From: Myxococcales bacterium 68-20 | GTDB taxonomy: Bacteria > Myxococcota_A > Polyangia > Polyangiales > Polyangiaceae | DNA: 64,000 nucleotides | Direction: 5' to 3' | Assembly: GCA_001899635.1 (NCBI GenBank) | Contig: MKVQ01000004.1 | Coordinates: 1 to 64,000, forward strand | Part shown: in pieces, positions 33,851 to 42,516 of the stretch | Layout: every line of letters begins with the position of its first letter | How positions within the stretch are numbered: the first letter of the stretch is position 1 | Translations under genes and position numbers: made by a program | Notes under the pieces: model-generated | The model's database searches: none | The model's input: only the letters and a program-made list of their open reading frames with translations | What the model was told of the DNA's origin: nothing

Positions 33851-35119
33851 GGACCGTCGACCGGAGCCGTAGCCGCTGGTCGGAAGATCACGCTCGGCCG
33901 ATCGCGAGTCGCCGATCTGGCGATCGCCGATTTCACCGTCTCCGAGTTCCATCTCGAGCTCGCTCCGCACGAAGGCGGGATCGACGTCCGCGATCTCGAG
34001 AGCTGGAACGGTACGTACTTCGAGGGTGGCAGGCTGGGACGAGCGGTGGTGCCGCCCGGAGCGATCCTTGCGCTGGGACAGTCTGCAATTCGAGTCGACC
34101 TGGCGAACGAACCGGAGCCGGCGCGACCCGTGCGAGATTCGTTCCGCACGCTCCTCGGCCGGAGCACCGCGATGCGCGAGCTCTTCGGTCTGTTGGAGCG
34201 CCTCGCGCCGACCGAGCTGACGGTGTTCATCGAGGGACCGACCGGCAGCGGCAAGGAGCTCGTCGCGCGCGTCCTCCACGACGAGAGCCCGCGGGCTGGC
34301 CGTCCCTTCACGGTGCTCGACTGCGCGGCCCTGCCCGCGAGTCTCGCCGAGTCGGTCCTCTTCGGGCACGCCGCGGGCGCGTTCACCGGGGCGGTCGCGG
34401 CACGGGCCGGCGTCTTCGAGGCGGCCGACGGCGGCACGGTCTTCCTCGACGAGGTCGGCGACCTCCCGCTCGACCTCCAGCCCAAGCTCCTCCGTGTGCT
34501 CGAGCAGCGCCAGATCGTTCGGCTGGGAGAGAACCGACCGCGTCCGGTCTCGGTGCGCGTCGTCTCCGCTACCTGGCGCGACCTTCGCCGGATGGTGAAC
34601 CAGGGCCAGTTCCGCGACGACCTCTATTTCCGCCTCGCGCAGACGCGCCTGGTCCTCCCCTCCCTCGCCGAGCGACGCGAGGACATCGAGATCCTGACGA
34701 CGGAGTTTCTCCGGCGCATGCCGCGGAACGCAGCGTGCGCCCGGGCGATCTCCCGGGAGGCGCTCGCGGAGCTCGCCACGCGCACCTATCCAGGCAACGT
34801 GCGCGAGCTCAAGAACACGATCGAGCGCGCCGCCTATATGTGCGACGGCCCGGTGATCCGACCGCAGGATCTCGCGTTCGAGCGACTCCTCGAGCGAGGC
34901 CGCGAGCCCGCGTCCCATGAGGAGGAAGCCGACGACGGCTCGGTCCCCGAGTTCAAGGGAGCAAAGCGCACCGCCGTCGATGACTTCGAGCAGGCCTATC
35001 TCGCGCGGCTCATGACGAAGACCAACGGCAACATCGCGATGGCCGCCGGCCTCGCAGGGATCGAGCGGCACTACCTGCGCTCCCTGCTGAAGAAGCACGG
35101 TCTCCATTCGCGCGAGTGA
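33776..35119 (+). CDS. FHA-domain sigma54-dependent activator
   Basis: 447 residues. FHA domain at about 38-105 (L-G-R-S 40-43, S-E-F-H 56-59, N-G-T-Y 78-81), a phosphothreonine-binding module. AAA+ domain at about 122-365 with Walker A G-P-T-G-S-G-K-E (154-161), G-A-F-T-G-A (201-206), Walker B G-G-T-V-F-L-D-E (219-226) and Y-P-G-N-V-R-E-L. Fis-type DNA-binding helices at about 405-447. FHA-sigma54 activators act downstream of Ser/Thr kinases in myxobacteria, and the remnant kinase start directly upstream shows it once faced a kinase gene, so the kinase at 31290-32714 is a candidate input. Confidence 0.92.
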   Translation: MSEFSTRTILRPRTAASGVRVTVVAGPSTGAVAAGRKITLGRSRVADLAIADFTVSEFHLELAPHEGGIDVRDLESWNGTYFEGGRLGRAVVPPGAILALGQSAIRVDLANEPEPARPVRDSFRTLLGRSTAMRELFGLLERLAPTELTVFIEGPTGSGKELVARVLHDESPRAGRPFTVLDCAALPASLAESVLFGHAAGAFTGAVAARAGVFEAADGGTVFLDEVGDLPLDLQPKLLRVLEQRQIVRLGENRPRPVSVRVVSATWRDLRRMVNQGQFRDDLYFRLAQTRLVLPSLAERREDIEILTTEFLRRMPRNAACARAISREALAELATRTYPGNVRELKNTIERAAYMCDGPVIRPQDLAFERLLERGREPASHEEEADDGSVPEFKGAKRTAVDDFEQAYLARLMTKTNGNIAMAAGLAGIERHYLRSLLKKHGLHSRE

Positions 35120-35246
35120 CGCATCGGCGGCGCGATGGTCACGCCTGTGACCTGCGACGTTGCCCAGGCGGTCTGCGCGACATGCGCAGATACCGAACAA
35201 GCAGCCCTTCGCGGCTCAGAGGCACCGCTCGCACCGCGCCGATTCC

Positions 35247-35843
35247 TCACCCGTGAGCTCCGCAGCTGTCGGCTCCCCACCGAACCATCCCGCGCATGGT
35301 CGCGTGCGCGCTCTCGCCGAGCTCGTCGGACACGATCACTCGAACCTCGACGGCGCGCTCGAGCACGTCGCTGGGGACCTCGATGACGGGCGTGAGCCCC
35401 GTCACGCGCCGGACGCGGTCGGAGAGCGGGTCCACCTCGAAGGGTAGGCGCACGTCGAAGGGGACCGAGACCGGAGCGCCGTCGTCCACACGAACGATCT
35501 GGACGCTGACGCGAGCGTAGAAGCCACTCGCGCCTGCGACCCGAACGGAGGTGAAGATGTGTTGGGAGCCCTGGCAACCCCGCTGCAGATCGAGCGTCGC
35601 ACCATCGACGGCGGGAAGGAACACGCCCGGTTCCCCGGTCCCGATGGCAACGTTCAAGGCTGCCACCGCCCCATCGGGCTCCGCCTGCCGAGCAGCCGTC
35701 GAGCCGGCGCGCGCGTCGGCAGCTCTCGCCTCTGCATCGGCTCCTGCAGCGGTCCCCGCGTCCTCGTCGCCCCCACATCCTGGCGGACCGAGTGCGAGCA
35801 GCAATCCCATGCCCACGGCTCGAATGCGCGCTGCGTAGATCAT
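35247..35843 (-). CDS. small lipoprotein of unknown function
   Basis: 198 residues. The signal segment ends in L-G-P-P-G-C (about 23; Pro at -2 makes a weak lipobox), followed by Gly/Asp/Ala-rich linker to about 60. The mature domain (about 62-198) is beta-rich (A-V-A-A-L-N-V-A-I-G-T-G, H-I-F-T-S-V-R-V, F-Y-A-R-V-S-V-Q-I-V-R-V, V-E-V-R-V-I-V-S-D) with a Cys near each end, like an immunoglobulin-type sandwich. No family recognised. Its ATG overlaps the stop of the NHL gene by four bases, so it is the third gene of the haloperoxidase operon. Confidence 0.72.
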   Translation of the reverse strand: MIYAARIRAVGMGLLLALGPPGCGGDEDAGTAAGADAEARAADARAGSTAARQAEPDGAVAALNVAIGTGEPGVFLPAVDGATLDLQRGCQGSQHIFTSVRVAGASGFYARVSVQIVRVDDGAPVSVPFDVRLPFEVDPLSDRVRRVTGLTPVIEVPSDVLERAVEVRVIVSDELGESAHATMRGMVRWGADSCGAHG

Positions 35844-38101
35844 GGCGCGATCGGAATGGACGGTCGCGCGCGATATACCGCGTGCTCCGAGACGAAGCCG
35901 AGGTCGCCGGCCGCGATGACAGGTGCGTTCGGGAAGTAGAGGGGTGCTTCGGCGAACGGCATCGCTTTGCCGGGGGCCAGCCCCCCGTTGCGCGAAGGAT
36001 CACCGAGCCACGTGCTTACCTTCTTCGCGATCAGGTCGAGGCGTCGGATGGTGTGTCCGCTCGAGTCCGTAACGTACAGCGCGTTCTCACCGGCGCTGAA
36101 CACGAGGCCAGACGGCGCGTTGAACCGCGCATCGAGCAACCGTCCGTCGGCCGGCCCCTGCTCACCATCACGCCCCGCAACGGTCGCGACCGTTCCGCTT
36201 CCGAAATCGATGACGCGGATCGTGGAGCGCGACCGCTCCGCCACGTAGAGCCGGTTCCCCTGGCCGTCGAATGCGAGCGCGCTCGGTGAGTGAAACGTCG
36301 CGGAGACGACCGGTCCATCGACGGGTGCAGCTGCTCGCGCGCTGCCTGCGACCAGCGACACGGACTTCGTCGTCAGGTCGATGACATGGACCGCCGCTCG
36401 CCCCGCCGGCACGGAAGGGCTCGGCTGGGCGATGTCGCTCACGTAGAGCCGCGCGCCGACCGGATCGAGGCTCAGCGCCGAGGGCTGCACGAAGCCGTTC
36501 TGCGCCTCACCATCGTTCGCCTCGGAGAGCGTCTCGACCGCGCCGGATGCGAGGTTCACGCTCCGCACCGTGCGGCTTCCACTATCGACCACGTAGACGA
36601 TTCCGCGACTCTCATCCCACGCGAGCGCGCCGGGCGAGGAGAAGCGAGCATCGACGAGCGACCCGTTCGCCGTCCCCGCCTCCCCTGCCTTCCCGGCGAG
36701 CGTACCGACCACGCCGGCCGCGAGATCGATCCGACGAAGCAGATGGGCAGCCGAGTCGGACACGAGCCAAGTCTTGCCGTCCGCACTCGCCGCGAGACCA
36801 CTCGGGCTCTCGAACCGCGAAGCGAGGAGCGAACCGTCGAGCGTCGCCTCGGGCTCCTTCGAGCCTGCGAACGTCGATACCGCGAGCGTCGCGAGATCGA
36901 TCTTCCGGATGCTGCTCGCGCTCCGGTCCTGATACCAGAGCACCGTGCCGGAAGGCGGCGCCATCGGCTGGGCAAACGCAGCCCCAAGGCGCACGGCCGC
37001 GCCGACTCCATCGACGGAGCGCGCGTCACCTTCGACGCCGAGGATCGTAGTGACGCTGAATTCGTCGAGAGAGACTCTCCGGAGCACGCCGCCGAAGCTC
37101 GTCGAGTACAAGTACCCGCCTGAAACGACGACCCCTTGCGGTGTATCGAATCGCGATTCGGCCGCAGTGCCGTCGACGACACCGGCGGTTCCGGGAGCTC
37201 CGGCGACCGTGGTCACGGCGAACGTATCGAGCGCCACGCGCCGAAGCGCGTGGTTGAACGTGTCGGCGACGAAGAGCTCGTTTCCGACCCGTGCGAGACC
37301 ACCGACGCCGCTGAAGCGGGCATCGACGCCGACGCCGTCGACGTGCTGCACCGCCCCTGCGTATGGTGCTCCCGCGACGGTCTTCACCTCACCGGTAGCG
37401 AGATTCAAGGTGCGTAGAGCCTTGTTGCTACGGTCGGCGATGAACAACGTGCTTCCGTCCGCAGACACCTCGAGCGCATGCAAGAGGAAGCCGAGGCGCA
37501 CGACCGGCCCCGTCCCGTCGGCGAAGCCCGCGGCTCCTGGCGTGCCCGCAAGTGTCGTCACCTGGTAGCCGGGCAGCGCGACCTTGCGCACCGTCGGACC
37601 GTCGGCAACGTAGACGGCGCTGCCGTCGGGAGCAGCCACCATCGCGCGCGGGCTCTGGAAACGAGCGCTCGTCCCTACGCCATCCGCCGTGGCCTGGACT
37701 TGAACGCGCCCTGCCACGGTGGTCACTGCGCCGCTCGCGTCGATTCGACGGATCACCGCATTGAAGGTGTCGGCCACGAGGATGGTCGAGCCGTCCGGAA
37801 GCACGACACCGCCCGACGGGCCGTTGAAGCGGGCATCCGTTCCAAGTCCGTCCACCCAGCCCGTCGCCGAGCTTCCGGCGATGGCCTCCACCAGCCCGCG
37901 CTCGGCGCCGTCGACGGTCGCATCCGGCTCCGTATCGTCCAAGCCCGAATCCCGCGCCGAGTCGGCGTCGGAATCGGCAGCGGGAGAGCGAGAGGCGTCG
38001 TGGCCGTCCTCGGACACGGTTGGATCACCCTCGCCGCATGCGAGGATCGCAGCACTGAGCGCGCTCGACAGTACCAGCGCAGACAACAATCGATGAATCA
38101 T
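35840..38101 (-). CDS. NHL-repeat beta-propeller lipoprotein
   Basis: 753 residues. Lipobox A-A-I-L-A-C at about 17-22, Asp/Ser/Ala-rich linker to about 70, then NHL-type blades through to the C-terminus. Each blade combines a D-A-R-F-N/S-x-P-x-x-x-A/V turn, a V-A-D or V-D-S step, R-R-I-D-L and V-T/S-T-x-A-G. I count about eleven D/T-G-x-x-x-x-A-R-F-type turns, enough for two propellers. NHL propellers bind peptides, sugars or lipids and rarely catalyse reactions. The gene lies 28 bases after the haloperoxidase stop and overlaps the next gene by ATGA. Confidence 0.85.
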   Translation of the reverse strand: MIHRLLSALVLSSALSAAILACGEGDPTVSEDGHDASRSPAADSDADSARDSGLDDTEPDATVDGAERGLVEAIAGSSATGWVDGLGTDARFNGPSGGVVLPDGSTILVADTFNAVIRRIDASGAVTTVAGRVQVQATADGVGTSARFQSPRAMVAAPDGSAVYVADGPTVRKVALPGYQVTTLAGTPGAAGFADGTGPVVRLGFLLHALEVSADGSTLFIADRSNKALRTLNLATGEVKTVAGAPYAGAVQHVDGVGVDARFSGVGGLARVGNELFVADTFNHALRRVALDTFAVTTVAGAPGTAGVVDGTAAESRFDTPQGVVVSGGYLYSTSFGGVLRRVSLDEFSVTTILGVEGDARSVDGVGAAVRLGAAFAQPMAPPSGTVLWYQDRSASSIRKIDLATLAVSTFAGSKEPEATLDGSLLASRFESPSGLAASADGKTWLVSDSAAHLLRRIDLAAGVVGTLAGKAGEAGTANGSLVDARFSSPGALAWDESRGIVYVVDSGSRTVRSVNLASGAVETLSEANDGEAQNGFVQPSALSLDPVGARLYVSDIAQPSPSVPAGRAAVHVIDLTTKSVSLVAGSARAAAPVDGPVVSATFHSPSALAFDGQGNRLYVAERSRSTIRVIDFGSGTVATVAGRDGEQGPADGRLLDARFNAPSGLVFSAGENALYVTDSSGHTIRRLDLIAKKVSTWLGDPSRNGGLAPGKAMPFAEAPLYFPNAPVIAAGDLGFVSEHAVYRARPSIPIAP

Positions 38102-38129
38102 GACGTTCGTTCCTTTTCAGGTGAATCGC

Positions 38130-40985
38130 TCAGGGAACGGCTGTTCCCGCGAAGTGCGCGCGCGCCTTGTCGACCGCCGCGAGACCGGCCGTGCGACCGA
38201 TCCGCCGTCCGACGAAGTCGTCCGGGGCGATGTGGATTCCTCCCCAGATGCGTGACTGACCTGCTTGATCGGCCGCGTCGAAGTACGTCGCCCATTGCAG
38301 GCGCACGGTCTCGGACGGTCCTCGCTCGAACGTCAGATACACATCCTTCTTCACCTCGACCTCGGCGAAGCCTCCAGGAAAGAACGCGCTGCCCGTGACC
38401 GCAGTGAGCACCTCGGCGGCGGCTCGACTGAACGTGCTGTGGCCGGACACGAATCCCGGGAACGCCGGCGTGACGAACGTGCGTCTCTGGTAGGGCAACC
38501 AGTCGACCGCACGAATCCATTCGACTCCGCCCACGTCCGCGACACGGTCGCCCGGCTCACCACGCCACGACCGGACGGCGACCTCGCCGACGAACGGGGC
38601 GAGCGCGGCATGTCGACCGCTCCGCACGCTCTCCTCGGAGACGAGCTCCACGAGTCCGGGGACGAGCGGTAGGCCCTCGGCGGAGTAGGCCGTCAGCGAG
38701 GGAGCGCTCGACTGCCCCTTTCCACCCATGAAGCGGATCAACGTGATCGGACGCGGTCCGAGCAGGCTTCGCTTCACGTCCCACGCAGCGATCGCCGCGT
38801 CGTGCAGCGCGCCGTTGAGGACGAAGTAGATCGCGACGTCCCACGCAAGTACGTCCAGCGGCTCTCCGTCACCCCAGAGCCGGCGACCGAACGTCGGTTG
38901 GTCGGCGACCGTGTTGGCGATCACGTTCCAGTGGCCGGGCGGTGTCTCCGACTTCGGGCCGTCTGCCCAGAACTCCGCGAGCACCCGGCCGAAGTCGCCA
39001 ACCTTCACGACGTTCGCCGCGTACGGTGCGGACGTCGCGGGATTGATCGGGTGGCCCCTCCCATCGTTCGTTCCAAGCGGGTTGTTTCCGATTGCCGCCG
39101 GCGAGGCGTCGAACGTCTCGCTCGATGCAACGTCGAGCTCGCTCGTCCTGCGCAAGACCTCGAGAGCCCACGGTCGGAGCCGTGCCACGTCGGAGCCAGG
39201 CGGCGGACCGGGGTCGACGTACGCGCCCGCCGGCGTGCTCCGGGTGAGCGCAAACGGCCGGACATCCCCCCACTGGGCTCCGATGTAGCTCTGAATGCCC
39301 GCGGGAAGGACGAGGCCGTTCTGCGTCGCGGCGATCGAGAGGTTCAGCGGTTGCCATTCGCCGAGGTCGACCACGCTCGTGCCTGGCTCGTCCACCACGA
39401 GGGGCGGGTTCTTCGGCTGCCACGAAGTAGTGTCCGCGTAGTCGGCAGCTTCGTTGGCGCCATCCGCCGCGTATGCCTCGATGTACTGGCGCGCGATCCG
39501 ATTTCCGAGCGCGCGACCGGACGTCCCCGACTCGTCGTCGTTGGTCGGATCGAGGCCGAGTCGACCGAGGAACGCATCGAAACACGCACCCGACGTGGAA
39601 CCGCCGACGGCCTTACCGTAGCGGTGGGTCAAGATTCGGTAGGCGGCGAAGCTGATCGCGTCGCGGCGAGCGTTCTCGACGTCGTCCGCTACGACCTTTT
39701 CATGAGAGAGCCAGCCGTCCGACACGGGCGAGTAGGCCGACCAGGCGTCCCACATCGCGGCCGAGAGATGAAACAGGTTACGAGCATGAACACCGGGCCG
39801 CGGGAGGTCGCGCCGGATCGCGCCGAGGATCTGCTCGTTCCAGCGCCGGGCGATCGACCGCGTGGGCGCGGGGTCGACCGCCTCTTCGGGACAGACCGGC
39901 GCTGTGGGAGGCACGACGTCCGCTTCACGCGGAAGCGTGGGGACCCCCGGGCCATGATGAAGAATGACGCCGCCGTCGAGGCGCGGCGACATGACGTTGC
40001 CTCCGACGATCCACGCGGCGCCCGTCGGATCGCACCAGACGCTGTGGAGCGACTCGACCGCGGACGGCGGCCGATGAGCAAAGTCGCTCCAGCGGCCGTC
40101 GGCACGCCGCAGAACGAGGCCCTTCTGCCCGACGGCCCAGCCGGCACCATCGGCAGAGACGCAAACGCCTTGCAACAGCGCCGCCCCCTCCGGCTGGCGT
40201 TCGACGAAGCTGTCGGCGCCATCCAGGAGGATGCCACGACCGGTTCCGCCGGCGATGGTGACGCCGCCAACTGCACCGAAGACCGCGAACAGGCGCTCGG
40301 TCGTCCCCGACGGCACGACCTCGAGGGGACCACCGTCACGGCTCCGGAGGATCGTCCCGCGATCGCCGACGATCCAGACGTTCCCGTCGTCATCTCCCCA
40401 AACCTTGAGCAGCGAAGGCACCTCTCCATCCGGCCGCCGCGGCAGGTCGCGCGGCAGCGGCACGGTCTCGAGCTCGCCGTCGCGCATCCGCCAGACGAAG
40501 CCATCCCGCCCCGCCGCTCCACCGACGGCCCACAGCTCGCCCGCCGGTGACGCCCAGACGCCGAAGACGGTCTGCTTACCGAGACCACGCGTGCGCAGGC
40601 GCTCGAAGCGCCCGTTCTCGAAGCGAAGGATCGTTCCCTCCGAGCCGCCGAAGTAGGCCTGACGGTGCCCCGTCGCGTGCACCCACCAGAGGTCCCCACG
40701 TTGCCCGGTCTGCAAGCGCTCCCACCTCGTACCGTCGAAGTGGACGACGGCAGGCCCTGCGCCCTTGTCGGCGCCGACGACCCATACGTCGTCCGATGCG
40801 GTGCCTCCCACCGAGAGGAAGGCAGTCGGTTCATCCGACGCGACCGTGCGCAGACCATCCGCCGCCGCGTCGTCGACAGGTCGAGGCAGGTCGGTCCCCG
40901 GCGCGATGGGAGCATCGCCGCCACAAGCGATCGCTACCCCGACCATCACGACGATTGAACCGACGACCAACTGTGTACGTCTCAT
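38130..40985 (-). CDS. propeller-fused vanadium-dependent haloperoxidase lipoprotein
   Basis: 951 residues. Signal segment ending V-A-I-A-C (about 21). Residues 50-345 are propeller-like (D-V-W-V-V-G-A-D, V-V-H-F-D-G-T-R-W, G-T-I-L-R-F-E-N-G-R-F). Residues about 375-951 form a helical PAP2/vanadium-haloperoxidase domain with all metal-site motifs: K-x6-R-P at 738-746, V-S-G-H at 846-849 and S-R-x5-H-x3-D at 911-922. Vanadium enzymes oxidise halides with peroxide; PAP2 relatives are acid phosphatases, so the reaction is not settled by motifs. The fusion to a propeller on a lipoprotein is unusual. It heads an operon of three and its promoter has a Fur-type inverted repeat 32 bases before the start. 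Confidence 0.88.
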   Translation of the reverse strand: MRRTQLVVGSIVVMVGVAIACGGDAPIAPGTDLPRPVDDAAADGLRTVASDEPTAFLSVGGTASDDVWVVGADKGAGPAVVHFDGTRWERLQTGQRGDLWWVHATGHRQAYFGGSEGTILRFENGRFERLRTRGLGKQTVFGVWASPAGELWAVGGAAGRDGFVWRMRDGELETVPLPRDLPRRPDGEVPSLLKVWGDDDGNVWIVGDRGTILRSRDGGPLEVVPSGTTERLFAVFGAVGGVTIAGGTGRGILLDGADSFVERQPEGAALLQGVCVSADGAGWAVGQKGLVLRRADGRWSDFAHRPPSAVESLHSVWCDPTGAAWIVGGNVMSPRLDGGVILHHGPGVPTLPREADVVPPTAPVCPEEAVDPAPTRSIARRWNEQILGAIRRDLPRPGVHARNLFHLSAAMWDAWSAYSPVSDGWLSHEKVVADDVENARRDAISFAAYRILTHRYGKAVGGSTSGACFDAFLGRLGLDPTNDDESGTSGRALGNRIARQYIEAYAADGANEAADYADTTSWQPKNPPLVVDEPGTSVVDLGEWQPLNLSIAATQNGLVLPAGIQSYIGAQWGDVRPFALTRSTPAGAYVDPGPPPGSDVARLRPWALEVLRRTSELDVASSETFDASPAAIGNNPLGTNDGRGHPINPATSAPYAANVVKVGDFGRVLAEFWADGPKSETPPGHWNVIANTVADQPTFGRRLWGDGEPLDVLAWDVAIYFVLNGALHDAAIAAWDVKRSLLGPRPITLIRFMGGKGQSSAPSLTAYSAEGLPLVPGLVELVSEESVRSGRHAALAPFVGEVAVRSWRGEPGDRVADVGGVEWIRAVDWLPYQRRTFVTPAFPGFVSGHSTFSRAAAEVLTAVTGSAFFPGGFAEVEVKKDVYLTFERGPSETVRLQWATYFDAADQAGQSRIWGGIHIAPDDFVGRRIGRTAGLAAVDKARAHFAGTAVP

Positions 40986-41016
40986 GGGCGCGGCGATCTA
41001 GAGGAACGAATCCCTT

Positions 41017-41035
41017 AACGCAACTCCATTGCATT
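41017..41035. promoter_or_regulatory. predicted Fur/Zur-family box in a divergent promoter
   Basis: AACGCA-N7-TGCATT, extendable to CTTAAcGCA-N7-TGCaTTAAG (41014-41038), arms of nine bases with one mismatch. It lies 32-50 bases before the haloperoxidase start and about 41-59 bases before the Cys-rich lipoprotein start. The 20 bases from 41017 match the box at 53404 in 17 positions; that box lies upstream of the zinc-type L33 cassette and near the Fur-family gene. Confidence 0.6.
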
Positions 41036-41075
41036 AAGATTGACGCCGCCGTCACGTCCTGTCACTTCATCGCTC

Positions 41076-41633
41076 ATGCGAAGCGTCACCTCGATTCTGT
41101 GTCTCTGGTTCCTCGTAGGTTGTGTCGACGGAAGTCCCTCCGGCTCTCACGCTCGAGAGGCCGGTGCGGAGGGCGCCGAGAAGGAGCCGCGCGCCGAGCC
41201 GAGCGACGCCGGATCGACGGACTTCGAGACATCCCTGGACGTCGCGTGCTGGCATGGCGACGGATCGACGTGCAACCCACTCGACAACGCGGGGTGCAGC
41301 GATGGGATGGTCTGCGGGTTCCCTCGCGACGACGCACGACTCGTGCTCGTCTGCCGCGAGCAGAGAGCGCGTGCCGAGGTCGGCGCGACATGCAGCGACG
41401 TTGCAGGCGTCGACTGCGTCGCCGGTGCCTTATGCGTCTCCGGAAGCTGCAGGCAAGCCTGCTGCTCGGATGACGACTGTTCAACGCGCGGCCATCAGTG
41501 CATCGCGTTCGAGCCGAAGCTGGGCACGCTCGGTGTCTGCGGCGCCCCCGAAGCATGCAGAGATGCAGGCGATTCCTGCAAGTCCAACCGCGATTGCTGC
41601 TCTGGCGAGTGCCATGTCGGTCATTGCCACTGA
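41076..41633 (+). CDS. Cys-rich lipoprotein
   Basis: 185 residues from ATG 41076 (hydrophobic segment and lipobox F-L-V-G-C at about 12-16); a TTG in frame 12 codons earlier would spoil the signal. Residues 16-50 are acidic/Ser-rich linker. From 50 on there are about 18 Cys residues in short spacings (C-C-S-D-D-D-C, C-K-S-N-R-D-C-C-S-G-E-C-H-V-G-H-C-H), like disulfide-knotted or metal-binding modules. The His-ending C-H-V-G-H-C-H tail could bind metal. It shares a Fur-type box with the haloperoxidase operon and is followed 68 bases later by an HX4DH metal transporter. Confidence 0.75.
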   Translation: MRSVTSILCLWFLVGCVDGSPSGSHAREAGAEGAEKEPRAEPSDAGSTDFETSLDVACWHGDGSTCNPLDNAGCSDGMVCGFPRDDARLVLVCREQRARAEVGATCSDVAGVDCVAGALCVSGSCRQACCSDDDCSTRGHQCIAFEPKLGTLGVCGAPEACRDAGDSCKSNRDCCSGECHVGHCH

Positions 41634-41701
41634 GCCGAATGCTCCGAAGATGCTCCGAGCGAACCTCAACGCAGGATGACGGACGAGGCGCCGGCGCTCA
41701 C

Positions 41702-42355
41702 ATGTCCTCAAGCATCGTCATTTCTCTCGTGCTCGGCCTCCGTCATGCACTGGATGCCGATCACCTCAGTGCGATCGTCGCTCTGGTCACGTCCTCCGAG
41801 ACGACATACGGCCCCGTCCCGACCGCAACAAGAGCATCACCGATGCCTCGCCTGGCAAGGGCCCTGGCCACGGCCGCCACGTGGGGTATCGGTCATACGC
41901 TTGCCATCATGCTGGTCGGGATCCCGGTCATCGGATTTCGCTCGACGTTGCCACCAGCCTTCGAGCCAATGTCGGCGTTTGCCGTGGCCACGATGCTGAT
42001 CGTGCTCGGTGCGCGCAGCGTCCTCACGAATCGCGCCACCTCCTCTCGCAGGAGCCAGCACACGTCGTGGAAGTCGTTCGTCGTCGGTTGTACACACGGG
42101 CTCGGTGGCTCGGCTGCGCTCACCTTGCTGGCGCTCGCGTCACTGCCGACTCGCTTCGACGCACTCGCGTCTCTCGTCCTATTCGGCGTTGGCACCATCG
42201 GCGGGATGGTTGGCCTGACCGCCGTCATCGCCTGGTCGATGCACTGGCTCTCTCACAGACGACCGTCCGCTCTCGTGCACCTCGCGCGGTTCGCCGGCGC
42301 CGCATCCGCGGTGACGGGCGCATGGATCATGCTGCAGCTCTTCATGTCGCGCTGA
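41702..42355 (+). CDS. nickel/cobalt-type (HX4DH) membrane transporter
   Basis: 217 residues from ATG 41702. Helices at about 4-30, 58-80, 90-108, 130-150, 157-180 and 195-215. The signature H-A-L-D-A-D-H (His 15 to His 21) in L-G-L-R-H-A-L-D-A-D-H-L-S-A-I is the metal-binding HX4DH motif of NiCoT/UreH/RcnA-type carriers. A second motif G-C-T-H-G-L-G-G-S-A-A supports the UreH/sulfite-exporter-like branch. The usual cargo is Ni2+ or Co2+; because the promoter box resembles that of a zinc cassette, another metal is possible. Direction of transport cannot be read. Confidence 0.8.
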   Translation: MSSSIVISLVLGLRHALDADHLSAIVALVTSSETTYGPVPTATRASPMPRLARALATAATWGIGHTLAIMLVGIPVIGFRSTLPPAFEPMSAFAVATMLIVLGARSVLTNRATSSRRSQHTSWKSFVVGCTHGLGGSAALTLLALASLPTRFDALASLVLFGVGTIGGMVGLTAVIAWSMHWLSHRRPSALVHLARFAGAASAVTGAWIMLQLFMSR

Positions 42356-42440
42356 AGTTTCCGAACGCGAATCTGCCGGCGACGAGGCTTCCCGCCTGAC
42401 CCGAGGTTCCTCCGGGAGCGCCGCAACTACGGCGGCCACA

Positions 42441-42458
42441 CCGAACTATGACGTTCGG
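42441..42458. terminator. weak hairpin between convergent genes
   Basis: CCGAAC-TATGAC-GTTCGG, a perfect 6-bp stem in the 160-base gap between the transporter gene and the end of the IgGFc-binding gene. It could terminate either transcript; no U tract. Confidence 0.35.
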
Positions 42459-42516
42459 CGACGAGCAAGACCTTGCCGGACCTGCAACCCCCTCGGGCGA
42501 CCGAACTGCTGGTTGC

